From: Paracoccus sulfuroxidans
GTDB taxonomy: Bacteria > Pseudomonadota > Alphaproteobacteria > Rhodobacterales > Rhodobacteraceae
Direction: 5' to 3'
Length of the DNA stretch: 64,000 nt
Assembly: GCF_007830335.1 (NCBI RefSeq)
Contig: NZ_VLKU01000010.1
Location: 82,960 to 146,959 of the forward strand
The translations under genes and the position numbers were made by a program. A model generated the notes under the pieces. That model was not told where the DNA came from and made no database searches. It saw only the letters and a program-made list of their open reading frames with translations. Shown here piece by piece: positions 29,145 through 37,229 of the stretch; within the stretch, counting starts at the first letter, position 1, and each line of letters starts with the position of its first letter.

Positions 29145-30523
29145 GATTGCACCCCCAACCCGTGCAGCTCGGTCAGGACAGCGCTGATCGAGGGCGAGGC
29201 CCCCTGATCCAGACCGTCGAACAGCGCGGCCCCGAAAGCAGTCGCCGCGCCCGGCGCCGCGCCAAGCCGCGACAGACGCGCCTCGAACACCTTCAAGGTC
29301 CGCTCTCGCGTGAGGAAAATCAGGTCGCGGGGCACGTCCTTGGTCACGGCCTCACGCAGGCTGCCGTCCTTCATCCGCAGAACCACCCGCGAATCCAGCG
29401 CGCCAATCGGGTCGTCGGGAATGACGGTCGTGCGAGAGACCAGGTTCAGGATCGCCGGATCGTCCCGCAGCGTGTTGCCCATGTCATAGGTGATGTCGCC
29501 CTGCGTCAGCATGGTGCCCACCGCGAAAGCCGTGCTGGCCTGCGTCTGGACCAGCCGCGTATAGGGGCCCTTGAAATTCGTGCCGGGATAGTTGGTGAAG
29601 GGCTCCCACAGGGTGACCTCGATGGCCTCGATCAGCGCGGGATCAACGCCATCCTGATAAAGCTTCTGCGCCGCCATCGCGGCGGGCATGTTGTCGCCCA
29701 GCGTCGCATAGGGCTTGCAGATCACCTCGCGCATGATCGCGGGATCGGGCGGCGTGGCCCAGACATCGGGGGTCTCGTCCAGTCCCGCCAGCGTCGACAG
29801 GAAGCCCTTCGGCCCGTCCAGTGCCTCGGGCGCGCCGTTCACCCCCGCCTGCGCCAGAAGCGCCGCGATGACGCCCCCCTGCGCGGCACGGCCATTCTGC
29901 ACCCGCCATTCGTCGGCCCCTGCCCGCACCGGCTCCAAAGTGCCGCCGGTGGTCGAGGCCGCGATGGACACCGCCGAGGCCGCCTGTGCCGCGTCCAGCC
30001 CCAGCAGCGCCGCACAGCCCGCCGCCGCCGCGATGGTGCCGAAGGTCGGGCTGGTCCGGAACCCGCGCCCGATCAGCCGCCGCGAGACGATTTCGTCGCG
30101 GCCCAGCCAGTTGATGCTGCTGTACCCCGCGACGATGGCGCGCAGCACGTCATCGAGGCTCGCGTTCTGGCGTTCGGCCAGCGCCACCACTGCGGGCGGC
30201 ACCAGCGATCCCGGATGGGTCCATGAGGGAATATCGGTGTCATCCTGAAAATGGGCATGCGCCGCGACACCATTGGCGAAGGCCGCTTCGGTCGCGGACA
30301 GCCGCTGACCCGAGATCCAGGCCTGCGCGGTTCCGGAGGCCGCATCACCCAGCTTTTGCGACAGCGCCAGCGCGGCCTGCGCCGTTGGCTCGGTCCGTGC
30401 CGAGACGGCAAGGCCCAGCGTATCCAGAAGGCACATCAACGCCTTCTCTCGCAGATCACGCTCCAGCGGCAGTGCGTCGAACGCGGAAAGGTAGTCGCCC
30501 AGTATCTGACCGGCAGGTTTCAT
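29141..30523 (-). CDS. MmgE/PrpD family protein (copy 1)
   Basis: A 460-residue member of the 2-methylcitrate dehydratase/cis-aconitate decarboxylase fold. Family features: ANGVAAHAHFQDDTDI near residue 80 (the usual motif is H-x-x-D-x-DD), GFRTSPTFGTIAAAAGCAALLG near 155, and a C-terminal domain with VICKPYATLGDN. The enzymes hydrate, dehydrate or isomerise branched tricarboxylate-like acids. A distant second copy is encoded at 34674. The start at 30523 follows GGAGGA at 7 nt. It overlaps the old yellow enzyme gene by ATGA. Substrate unknown. Confidence 0.85.
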   Translation of the reverse strand: MKPAGQILGDYLSAFDALPLERDLREKALMCLLDTLGLAVSARTEPTAQAALALSQKLGDAASGTAQAWISGQRLSATEAAFANGVAAHAHFQDDTDIPSWTHPGSLVPPAVVALAERQNASLDDVLRAIVAGYSSINWLGRDEIVSRRLIGRGFRTSPTFGTIAAAAGCAALLGLDAAQAASAVSIAASTTGGTLEPVRAGADEWRVQNGRAAQGGVIAALLAQAGVNGAPEALDGPKGFLSTLAGLDETPDVWATPPDPAIMREVICKPYATLGDNMPAAMAAQKLYQDGVDPALIEAIEVTLWEPFTNYPGTNFKGPYTRLVQTQASTAFAVGTMLTQGDITYDMGNTLRDDPAILNLVSRTTVIPDDPIGALDSRVVLRMKDGSLREAVTKDVPRDLIFLTRERTLKVFEARLSRLGAAPGAATAFGAALFDGLDQGASPSISAVLTELHGLGVQS

Positions 30524-30553
30524 CTTCTTGTCCTCCTCCCTCACGCGGGAAAT

Positions 30554-31315
30554 TCAGTTTTCGCCGCGGCTGTAGGCCCAGGCCCGACTGACCCCCAGCC
30601 CAAGCCCACGCCGAAGGCGGGCCAGTCCGATGGCCTGCGTCCAGGCGGCGGCAAAGACGTCCAAAACCACTGCGCCATCGATCCGGGTCAGGCCCTGCGC
30701 GGCCAGAATCTCGGCCATGACGCCTTCGGCGGGCACGATCACCTCGGCGCCGTCCGCGATCAGTTCGCGGGCGCGGGTGGTGAAGGCGTCGATCATCGCC
30801 TGCGGATTGTCGCGGGCGGCGATCAGCTCATATTCATCCATCCCCGGCAGCAGCGAGGTCACGGCAGAAACCCGCGCCTCCAGATGATGCTTCGCGACCG
30901 AATTCCGGGTCATATAGGCCACGTTCGGGGCGTTCGAGATCATGCCGATCTTGCCGCCAAGCGCGCAGCCGGTCAGCAGCGCGGCCTCGGTCAGCGACAC
31001 GACCGGGATATCGACCGCCGTCCGCATCTCGCGCAGATAGGGCTCACTGAATGAGCCCATGACGAAGGCGTCGTACCCCTGCCGCTCGGCCTCGACGGCC
31101 TGCTCGACGATGGGCGAGAGCACGCGGTGGTACAGATAGGCGTTTCCCAGTGCGTCACTGGGCGACAGCTCGCCATAGGTGCCGGTCGGCATGCCGTGGA
31201 CCACGACCGAGGCCTCATCGCGCAGGAAACGGGCGGCATGCGCCTCGATCCCGCGCTTGTAGGCTTTGATGCGGTCAAGCTCATTCACGGACTGGTGCCA
31301 GATGCGCAGCGTCAT
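30554..31315 (-). CDS. Asp/Glu/hydantoin racemase-superfamily protein lacking the usual cysteines
   Basis: A 253-residue protein with the Asp/Glu racemase fold. Active members use two cysteines; the matching regions here are VMGSFSEPYL near residue 88 and VIVPAEGVMAEIL near 203, where the cysteine positions hold Ser/Phe and Ala/Glu. Cys112 (LLTGCALGG) is not at a catalytic position. It is therefore unlikely to be a normal racemase; the superfamily also includes maleate isomerase and decarboxylases. It sits between the MmgE/PrpD and old yellow enzyme genes and overlaps the latter by ATGA. Confidence 0.78.
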   Translation of the reverse strand: MTLRIWHQSVNELDRIKAYKRGIEAHAARFLRDEASVVVHGMPTGTYGELSPSDALGNAYLYHRVLSPIVEQAVEAERQGYDAFVMGSFSEPYLREMRTAVDIPVVSLTEAALLTGCALGGKIGMISNAPNVAYMTRNSVAKHHLEARVSAVTSLLPGMDEYELIAARDNPQAMIDAFTTRARELIADGAEVIVPAEGVMAEILAAQGLTRIDGAVVLDVFAAAWTQAIGLARLRRGLGLGVSRAWAYSRGEN

Positions 31316-32529
31316 GCCTGACGCTCCTCAACGCGGGCCACCGAAGGCGCGGCGGGGATGGTCGCGAACACCTCGGGGCCCATCGGGGTCTCGCCATTCG
31401 CGGACAAGGCCTTGGCCCATTTCTCAAGCCACCAGCCATATTGCGGCGGCCAGTCGGCAAAGCCATTGTTGGCGCCCAGCTGCTCGGCCGCGTGATGTGC
31501 CCAGAAGGGATCGAAGAGCGCCTGACGCGCAATGCAGATCAGATCGGCGCGGCCTTCCTGCAGGATCTGTTCGGCGAATTCCGGGGTGCGGATCATGCCG
31601 ACGGCCGCCGTCGCCATGCCAACCTCGGCGCGGATATGTTCGGCGAAAGGCACCTGATAGCCCGGTCCCCGGCCAAGGCTGGAATTCGTGGCCCCGGTGC
31701 GCAGGTTCCCCCCCGACGAGCAATCGACCACATCGACCCCGGCGGCCTTCAATTCCCGGGATAGCGCCACGCTGTCCTCCAGCGTCCAGCCGCCCTCGAT
31801 CCAGTCAGTCGCGGAAATGCGGGCGAAGATCGGCATCGAGGCGGGCACGACGGCGCGGACCGCTCGCACCACCTCGAGCGGGAAGCGCATGCGGTTTTCC
31901 AGACTTCCGCCGTAGTCATCACCTCGCTGGTTCGCCAGCGGCGACAGGAAGTTCTGCAGCAGATAGCCATGCGCCATATGGACCTCGATCAGGTCAAAGC
32001 CCGCCAGCACGGCGCGTTTCGCCGCCGCAACCCAGGCGTCGCGCAGCCCGTCCAGTTGCGCCAGCGTGATCGCCTCGGGCATCTGCCAACCCTCGCCCAG
32101 CGGGATCGCCGAGGGCGCCAGAGGCGTCCAGATTTCCTCGCCCGCCGCCAGATCACGCTCGGTCAGCGGCCCGTTTCCCCGGAAAGCCCGCTGCATCGAG
32201 GACTTGCGCCCGCCATGGTTCAACTGGATGCCGATCTTCGCGCCATAGCTTTTGACATGGCTGGTCAGCGCCCGCATGCCTTCGATCTGGCCGTCTTCCC
32301 ACATACCAAGATCACCATTGGTGATGCGGCCGCGCCGGGTGATCGAGGTCTGTTCGACCATGACCAGCCCTGCCCCACCCATGGCGAATGCCGGATAATG
32401 CGTGTGGTGGAAGGGCTGCAGACGCCCGTTTTCGGCGACATAGGTGCCCATGGGCGAGATCACGACGCGGTTTCTCAGCGTCACGCCGCGCAGGGTCAGT
32501 TCGGAAAACAGCTTCACATCTTGGGTCAT
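31312..32529 (-). CDS. Old yellow enzyme, YqjM-like (copy 2)
   Basis: Second FMN ene-reductase of the cluster, 405 residues, about as long as the copy at 27957 and similar along its whole length. It carries HMAHGYLLQNFLSP, GDDYGGSLENRMRFP, CSSGGNLRTGATNS and GMIRTPEFAEQIL, and the same SPMGTY in place of SPMCMY. It also shares the tryptophan-rich tail (YGWWLEKWAKAL). The ATG at 32529 has GAGGAG at 8 nt; the GTG three codons earlier lies inside that site. It is the first gene of the nine-gene block below the LacI gene and is preceded by 147 bp, the only sizeable gap in the 21-gene run. Confidence 0.88.
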   Translation of the reverse strand: MTQDVKLFSELTLRGVTLRNRVVISPMGTYVAENGRLQPFHHTHYPAFAMGGAGLVMVEQTSITRRGRITNGDLGMWEDGQIEGMRALTSHVKSYGAKIGIQLNHGGRKSSMQRAFRGNGPLTERDLAAGEEIWTPLAPSAIPLGEGWQMPEAITLAQLDGLRDAWVAAAKRAVLAGFDLIEVHMAHGYLLQNFLSPLANQRGDDYGGSLENRMRFPLEVVRAVRAVVPASMPIFARISATDWIEGGWTLEDSVALSRELKAAGVDVVDCSSGGNLRTGATNSSLGRGPGYQVPFAEHIRAEVGMATAAVGMIRTPEFAEQILQEGRADLICIARQALFDPFWAHHAAEQLGANNGFADWPPQYGWWLEKWAKALSANGETPMGPEVFATIPAAPSVARVEERQA

Positions 32530-32676
32530 TGCGGTCACTCCTCATTCGTGGGGCCTTGGCGACAAGGCATATCGGACACCCCCGGAGGCGCAGGAGGCGC
32601 CCCGGTCCGGCACAATCAGGGCCGGTTTCAGGTGATGAGATCAGTTAATTTTCGGGCGGCGGCCTACATACCGCGT

Positions 32677-33702
32677 CTATCCCGGCGGTTTGCGTGGCGG
32701 CATGCATGAGGCCTGCGGGTTGAAATTCGTGGGGATGATGACACGACGCGGCTCCTCTCTTTTGCCATTGGCGATCAGGTCCAGAAGCAGCGCGGCGGCG
32801 GTCGCGCCGACCTCGTTCTGGTCCCAGCCGACCACGCCGATCGGCGGCTGATGCAGGTCGCTGAGATCGTTCTGACCCGAGGCGATGACCGAGATATCGC
32901 CCGGCACCGAAAGCCCCCTTGTCCGGATGGCTCGCAACACGCCCGGCAGCATGTCGATGCCCCCTGCGATGATCGCGGTCGGGGGATGGGCCATCCCCAG
33001 CAAAGACGAGGTGGCACGGTAGCCGTGGTCATTCAGGAAGCTTTCGGACACGACCAGTTCGGGGATTGTCGGCACGTTCCGCTCGGTATGGGCGCGCATG
33101 AAGCCCCTGACCCGCGCGCCGCCCGGATGCAGCCGCACCGGCCCGGTCAACAGGGCGATCCGGCGATGGCCGAGGCCCAGCAGATGCGAGGTCGCCTGAT
33201 AGACCCCGCCCTCATGATCGGCATAGACCGCGTCGCACCATTTCGGCTGGTCGCGGTCGATCATCACGAAGGGCACCGGCAGGCTGCGCAGCAGGTCTTC
33301 GAATTCGCCTTCGATCGGGGTGTAGGGCCCCATGAGAACCCCGTCCACCTGCCCCGAGGAGAAGCTGCGCAGCAGCTCGATCTCGCGCTGGCGGCGGCCT
33401 TCGGAATTGGCGATCAGTAGGGAATAGCCCGACTCGGTCAGGACATTCTGCGCGGTCGACACAAAGCCGCCCAACTGGGCGATGTTGATCTCGCGCAGGA
33501 TGCAGCCCACGGTCCGGCTGCGGCCCATGCGCATGGATTTCGCCGCCGCGTTCGGGACATAGCCCAGCTGCTCGATGGCGCTTTCCACCGTTTTCCGGAT
33601 CACGGGCGAGACGTCGACCGCATCATTGATGACGCGCGACACCGTCCCGATCGAGACATTCGCCAGCTTGGCCACTTCGCGGATGGTCGGAGTTTTCGCC
33701 AT
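32677..33702 (-). CDS. LacI-family transcriptional regulator
   Basis: A 341-residue repressor: N-terminal helix-turn-helix TIREVAKLANVSIGTVSRVIN (residues about 5-25), hinge with GYVPNAAAKSMRMGRSRT, then a periplasmic-binding-type sensor domain. Binds a palindromic operator and a small ligand, probably the cluster's substrate or an intermediate. It lies inside the catabolic cluster between MBL copy 2 and old yellow enzyme copy 2, so it may autoregulate and control both halves. A LacI-type palindrome overlaps the promoter before livK (44771-44786). The start at 33702 is chosen by family length; its ribosome site (AGG) is close. Confidence 0.88.
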   Translation of the reverse strand: MAKTPTIREVAKLANVSIGTVSRVINDAVDVSPVIRKTVESAIEQLGYVPNAAAKSMRMGRSRTVGCILREINIAQLGGFVSTAQNVLTESGYSLLIANSEGRRQREIELLRSFSSGQVDGVLMGPYTPIEGEFEDLLRSLPVPFVMIDRDQPKWCDAVYADHEGGVYQATSHLLGLGHRRIALLTGPVRLHPGGARVRGFMRAHTERNVPTIPELVVSESFLNDHGYRATSSLLGMAHPPTAIIAGGIDMLPGVLRAIRTRGLSVPGDISVIASGQNDLSDLHQPPIGVVGWDQNEVGATAAALLLDLIANGKREEPRRVIIPTNFNPQASCMPPRKPPG

Positions 33703-33719
33703 GTTCCTGTCTGCCAACC

Positions 33720-34610
33720 CTAGATTTCAAATGCCCATTGTTCGGTCGCGACACGATAGCCGCTGCCGTCGCGCATAAGCCAGCCAAAGCCCGGAAAGTG
33801 AACATGCATTCCGGCAACCAGCATATCTTCGGCCAGGATCCGCGCCAGAAGCGCCGTGCGGTTCCGGGCCGCCTGATCGGGATCATGGTCAAAGCTCATC
33901 GAGACCTCCGGCCGCGCGACCTGCACCTCGGGGACGTGGGCCAGATCGCCCCAGATAATCATCTGCTGCCCCTGCGAGGTCACCAGCCACGCCGAATGCC
34001 CGGGCGTATGCCCCGCGCATTCGACCAGCGTGATGCCCGACAGGACCTCTTCGCCGTCATCGGCCAGCCGGACGCGCCCGGCGTCGCGATAGGGGCCGAC
34101 CTGCTCTCGGGTCCAGCCGAAATAGCGCATGCGCCTGCGCTCATCGGCCTTTTCCATCTCGGCATCGGAGAACCAGTGCTCGATCTCCTTGCGATTGACG
34201 ATCAGCGTGGCGTTCGGAAACAGCCGTTCGCCGGTCTGCTTGTCGGTCAGCCCGCCCGAGTGATCCGGGTGGCAATGCGTCAGGATGATGTGGTCAATAT
34301 CGGCAGGATCTACGCCCGCAGCAGCCAGGTTCTGGAACAGCTTCCCCGCCGTCGGGCCGAAATTGTCCTGCGAGCCGCAATCGAACAGCACCGTCCCCAT
34401 TGGTCCGCGCAGCAGGAAGCAGTTGACCGAGATGCGGGGCGGCGAGATCCGGTGATCGCGCGCCATCATCTGATCGACCTCGTCGCGGGTGAATTCGCGG
34501 AAAATGTCATACCCCATCTCGACATATCCGTCCGACAGCGCGGTCATGAGGACATCGCCGACACGGCGGTGATAGACACCGGGGATCTGGTTCAGGGGCA
34601 GGTCAGTCAT
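33720..34610 (-). CDS. Metallo-beta-lactamase-fold hydrolase (copy 2)
   Basis: A 296-residue MBL hydrolase with zinc motif LTHCHPDHSGG near residue 108, ECAGHTPGHSAW near 195, WGDLAHVPE and AGMHVHFPGF. It follows the same layout as the protein at 25471, including the opening PGVYHRRVGD, so the two are duplicates within one cluster. The start at 34610 has GGAAG at 5 nt. It lies 17 bp before the LacI gene and 63 bp after the MmgE/PrpD gene. Expected to open a lactone or cleave a thioester of the pathway. Confidence 0.85.
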   Translation of the reverse strand: MTDLPLNQIPGVYHRRVGDVLMTALSDGYVEMGYDIFREFTRDEVDQMMARDHRISPPRISVNCFLLRGPMGTVLFDCGSQDNFGPTAGKLFQNLAAAGVDPADIDHIILTHCHPDHSGGLTDKQTGERLFPNATLIVNRKEIEHWFSDAEMEKADERRRMRYFGWTREQVGPYRDAGRVRLADDGEEVLSGITLVECAGHTPGHSAWLVTSQGQQMIIWGDLAHVPEVQVARPEVSMSFDHDPDQAARNRTALLARILAEDMLVAGMHVHFPGFGWLMRDGSGYRVATEQWAFEI

Positions 34611-34673
34611 TCTGGCTTCCATCTTTCGGTCGGTGCTGGCAGCCCGGATATCTGCATCCGGGCCGCCAAATTC

Positions 34674-36029
34674 TTACATAAACGCAACTTCGCGAAGGTC
34701 GTCGACCTCGTCCAGCCGCCAGAAGCGGTCGAAAATCTGCTGCGCGCGCGCGCTGTCGACCTGACGCCCAGCGCAATCGGCGAATTTCTCGGCCAGTTCC
34801 TCACGGTCAAGCTGCCGCTGCCAGCTGCCCTTCGCATGTTCGACCGGCGCGTGACGATGGACGGTGCCGTCCTTCAGGGTCACCCAGACAAGATCGAAAG
34901 GCGCGTTCGGCAGATCGGCCCCGGCCTTGTCATCGCTGACCGTGACCTCGACCCGCTCCAGCAGGTCCTGCACCGCATCCTGTCCGACGAATTCATCCGT
35001 CAGCTCGGACAGCCCCACCCGACGCACCAGCGCCGCACTGGCCATGGCAAATTCCATCGAGAATTTCGCCTCGAGCCCGGTCTGCGGACGGCTGTTTCGC
35101 AGCATCAGCTTCTGCGTGACCCCGGTGTGGACATGCATGGTCTGGATGTCCTCGGGCGCGATGTCGTGCTGGTCGGTCAGCGCGACCATCGCGTCGATGG
35201 CGCGATGCGTCGCATAGCAGGTCGGATAGCGCTTGATGTTGACGCCAAAGCGCTCGGCGAGCGACTCCTCACCGATCCGGAAGGAGGCCACATCCAGATC
35301 CGGCGCCCCGGAGGGAGAGAAGGCGCGCAGAAAGCCGGTCCGATGCTCGAACGCGTCAAGGCTGCCGGTATAGCCGGATTTCGCCAGCCGCGCCGCATGG
35401 ATGCCCGATTGCGCGGTGCGCCCGGCATGCAGCGATTTGGTCATCGAGCCGAAGTTCGCGACCAGCCCCGCCGCCAGCGAGGCCCCGATGGCCAGCGCGT
35501 GCCGTGTTTCCTCGGGCGTCAGCTTGAACAGGCGCGCGGCAGCGGCGGTACAGGCCAGCGTGCCCATCACCGCCGTCGGGTGAAACCCCCGCTCATGCAG
35601 GTGGCCGGGCTCAATGGCGTCCAGATGCGCCCACAACTCATAGCCGACCAGATAGGCGTCCATGGCCTCCTGCCCGGAGGCGCGCAGCTCGTGCCCAAGG
35701 GCCATGATCGCGGGGACCAGCACCGTACTGGGATGCCCCGCCAGCGCCACATCGTCGAAATCCAGCACATGGCCCGCAACGCCGTTGATCAGCGCCGCAT
35801 CGGCAGCGGAATAGCTGTGCCCGTTGACCGCGGGCACAGCCTCGTTGCTGCCCGGCAAGGGCGCGGCGATCACCGAGGCCAGCCCGACCGCCGGTTCCTT
35901 CGCGCCCGCCAGCATGCAGCCGATGCAATCGACAAAGCCCATCCGCACGGCGTGGCGCGCGGCCTCGGGCGCGGTGCTGGCGTCGAAACCTGCGACGAAT
36001 TCGGCGGCTTTGCGGGTGATACTGTCCAT
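34674..36029 (-). CDS. MmgE/PrpD family protein (copy 2)
   Basis: A 451-residue MmgE/PrpD protein. Motifs: INGVAGHVLDFDDVALAGHPS near residue 85 (a good match to the family's H-x-x-D-x-DD site, better than in copy 1), ERGFHPTAVMGTLACTAAAARL near 145, GSMTKSLHAGRTAQSGIHAARL near 195, and FGVNIKRYPTCYATHRAID near 265. The start was set at 36029, where GAGG has 6-nt spacing. It follows the acyl-CoA dehydrogenase gene by 8 bp. Probably a hydratase/dehydratase for a branched carboxylic acid in the same pathway as copy 1. Confidence 0.87.
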   Translation of the reverse strand: MDSITRKAAEFVAGFDASTAPEAARHAVRMGFVDCIGCMLAGAKEPAVGLASVIAAPLPGSNEAVPAVNGHSYSAADAALINGVAGHVLDFDDVALAGHPSTVLVPAIMALGHELRASGQEAMDAYLVGYELWAHLDAIEPGHLHERGFHPTAVMGTLACTAAAARLFKLTPEETRHALAIGASLAAGLVANFGSMTKSLHAGRTAQSGIHAARLAKSGYTGSLDAFEHRTGFLRAFSPSGAPDLDVASFRIGEESLAERFGVNIKRYPTCYATHRAIDAMVALTDQHDIAPEDIQTMHVHTGVTQKLMLRNSRPQTGLEAKFSMEFAMASAALVRRVGLSELTDEFVGQDAVQDLLERVEVTVSDDKAGADLPNAPFDLVWVTLKDGTVHRHAPVEHAKGSWQRQLDREELAEKFADCAGRQVDSARAQQIFDRFWRLDEVDDLREVAFM

Positions 36030-36037
36030 CATGAACC

Positions 36038-37216
36038 TCAGTAGGAACGCGGCAGGCCAAGGACATGCTGGCCCACATAGCCCAGCACCAGGTTGGTCGA
36101 GATCGGTGCGGTCTGATAGATGCGGCATTCGCGCCACTTCCGCTCGATGCCGTATTCGGTCGCATAGCCGAAGCCGCCGAAGGTCTGCAGCGCGGTATCG
36201 GCGGCCTTCCATGTCGCCTCGGAGGCCAGAAGCTTCGCCATGTTCGCCTCGGACCCGCAGGGGCAATGCGCATCAAACAGAGCGGCCGCCTTGCGGGCCA
36301 TCAGATCAGCAGCCTCAAGTTCGACATAGGCGCGGGCGATCGGGAATTGCACGCCTTGATTTGCGCCGATCGGGCGGCCGAAGACCACGCGCTCATTCGC
36401 GTATTCGACCGCTCGCTTCAGCATATAGCGGCCGTCACCCACGCATTCCGAGGCAACAAGGATGCGCTCGGCGTTCATGCCGTCAAGGATATAGCGGAAG
36501 CCCTTGCCTTCCTCGCCCACCAGAGCCGAGGCCGGAGCACGCAGGTTTTCGATGAAGACCTCGGTCGTGTTGTGGTTCATCAGCGCCTTGATCGGGCGGA
36601 TCTCGACGCCATTGCCGCGCGCCTCGCGCAGATCGATCAGGAAGACCGAGATGCCGTCGGTCTTCTTCTTGACCTGATCCAGCGGCGTGGTGCGCGCCAG
36701 AAGCAGCATGAGGTCCGAATAAAGCGCGCGCGAGGTAAAGACCTTCTGGCCGTTGATGACATATTCATCGCCCTCGCGCACCGCACGGGTCTTCAGCTGC
36801 GTCGTGTCCGAACCGGTGGTCGGCTCGGTCACGCCGAAGGCCTGCAGACGCAGGGTGCCGGCGGCAATCTCGGGCAGGTATTTCTGCTTCTGCTCTTCGG
36901 TGCCGTGGCGCAGCAGCGTGCCCATGATGTACATCTGCGCATGGGCCGGGCTCGCCTGACAGCCATTCGCGTTGATCTCTTCCAGAATGACGGCAGCGGC
37001 ACGCAGGGGCAGACCCGCGCCGCCATATTCCTCAGGCACCAGCGCCGCCAGAAAGCCGCCCTCGGTCAGTTCGGCCACGAATTCCGAGGGATAGCCGGAT
37101 TCCTCCTCCAGCTTCGCCCAGTATTCCATCGGGTAATTCGCACAGATCCGGCGGATCGAGTCGCGCAGTTCCGAGTAATCTTCACCAAGTTCCAGATTGA
37201 CGATGTCGAGGCTCAT
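36038..37216 (-). CDS. Acyl-CoA dehydrogenase, isovaleryl/long-chain-type catalytic base
   Basis: FAD enzyme of 392 residues that introduces a 2,3-double bond into an acyl-CoA and passes electrons to ETF. Motifs: AFGVTEPTTGSDTTQLKTRA near residue 125, YVINGQKVFTSRALYSDLML near 150, and QTFGGFGYATEYGIERKWRECRIYQ near 345. The C-terminal YEGT glutamate of short/medium-chain enzymes is absent (here TAPIST), but a glutamate in DGMNAERILVA near residue 240 matches the base position of isovaleryl- and long-chain enzymes. That favours a branched substrate. It sits 13 bp after the HMG-CoA-lyase-like gene. Confidence 0.9.
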   Translation of the reverse strand: MSLDIVNLELGEDYSELRDSIRRICANYPMEYWAKLEEESGYPSEFVAELTEGGFLAALVPEEYGGAGLPLRAAAVILEEINANGCQASPAHAQMYIMGTLLRHGTEEQKQKYLPEIAAGTLRLQAFGVTEPTTGSDTTQLKTRAVREGDEYVINGQKVFTSRALYSDLMLLLARTTPLDQVKKKTDGISVFLIDLREARGNGVEIRPIKALMNHNTTEVFIENLRAPASALVGEEGKGFRYILDGMNAERILVASECVGDGRYMLKRAVEYANERVVFGRPIGANQGVQFPIARAYVELEAADLMARKAAALFDAHCPCGSEANMAKLLASEATWKAADTALQTFGGFGYATEYGIERKWRECRIYQTAPISTNLVLGYVGQHVLGLPRSY

Positions 37217-37229
37217 GCTTCGGGCTCTT

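Noticed and set aside
32633..32643. TGAT-GAG-ATCA palindrome between the LacI gene and old yellow enzyme copy 2
   Set aside because: Only 4-bp arms and unlike the operator proposed before livK; may be chance.
33738..36044. Another long plus-strand open frame opposite the MBL and MmgE/PrpD genes
   Set aside because: Same reasons: antisense to genes with clear motifs, and biased composition.
36038..37216. Possible inactive acyl-CoA dehydrogenase because the C-terminal YEGT glutamate is absent
   Set aside because: A glutamate is present at the alternative isovaleryl/long-chain base position, so an active enzyme is more likely.
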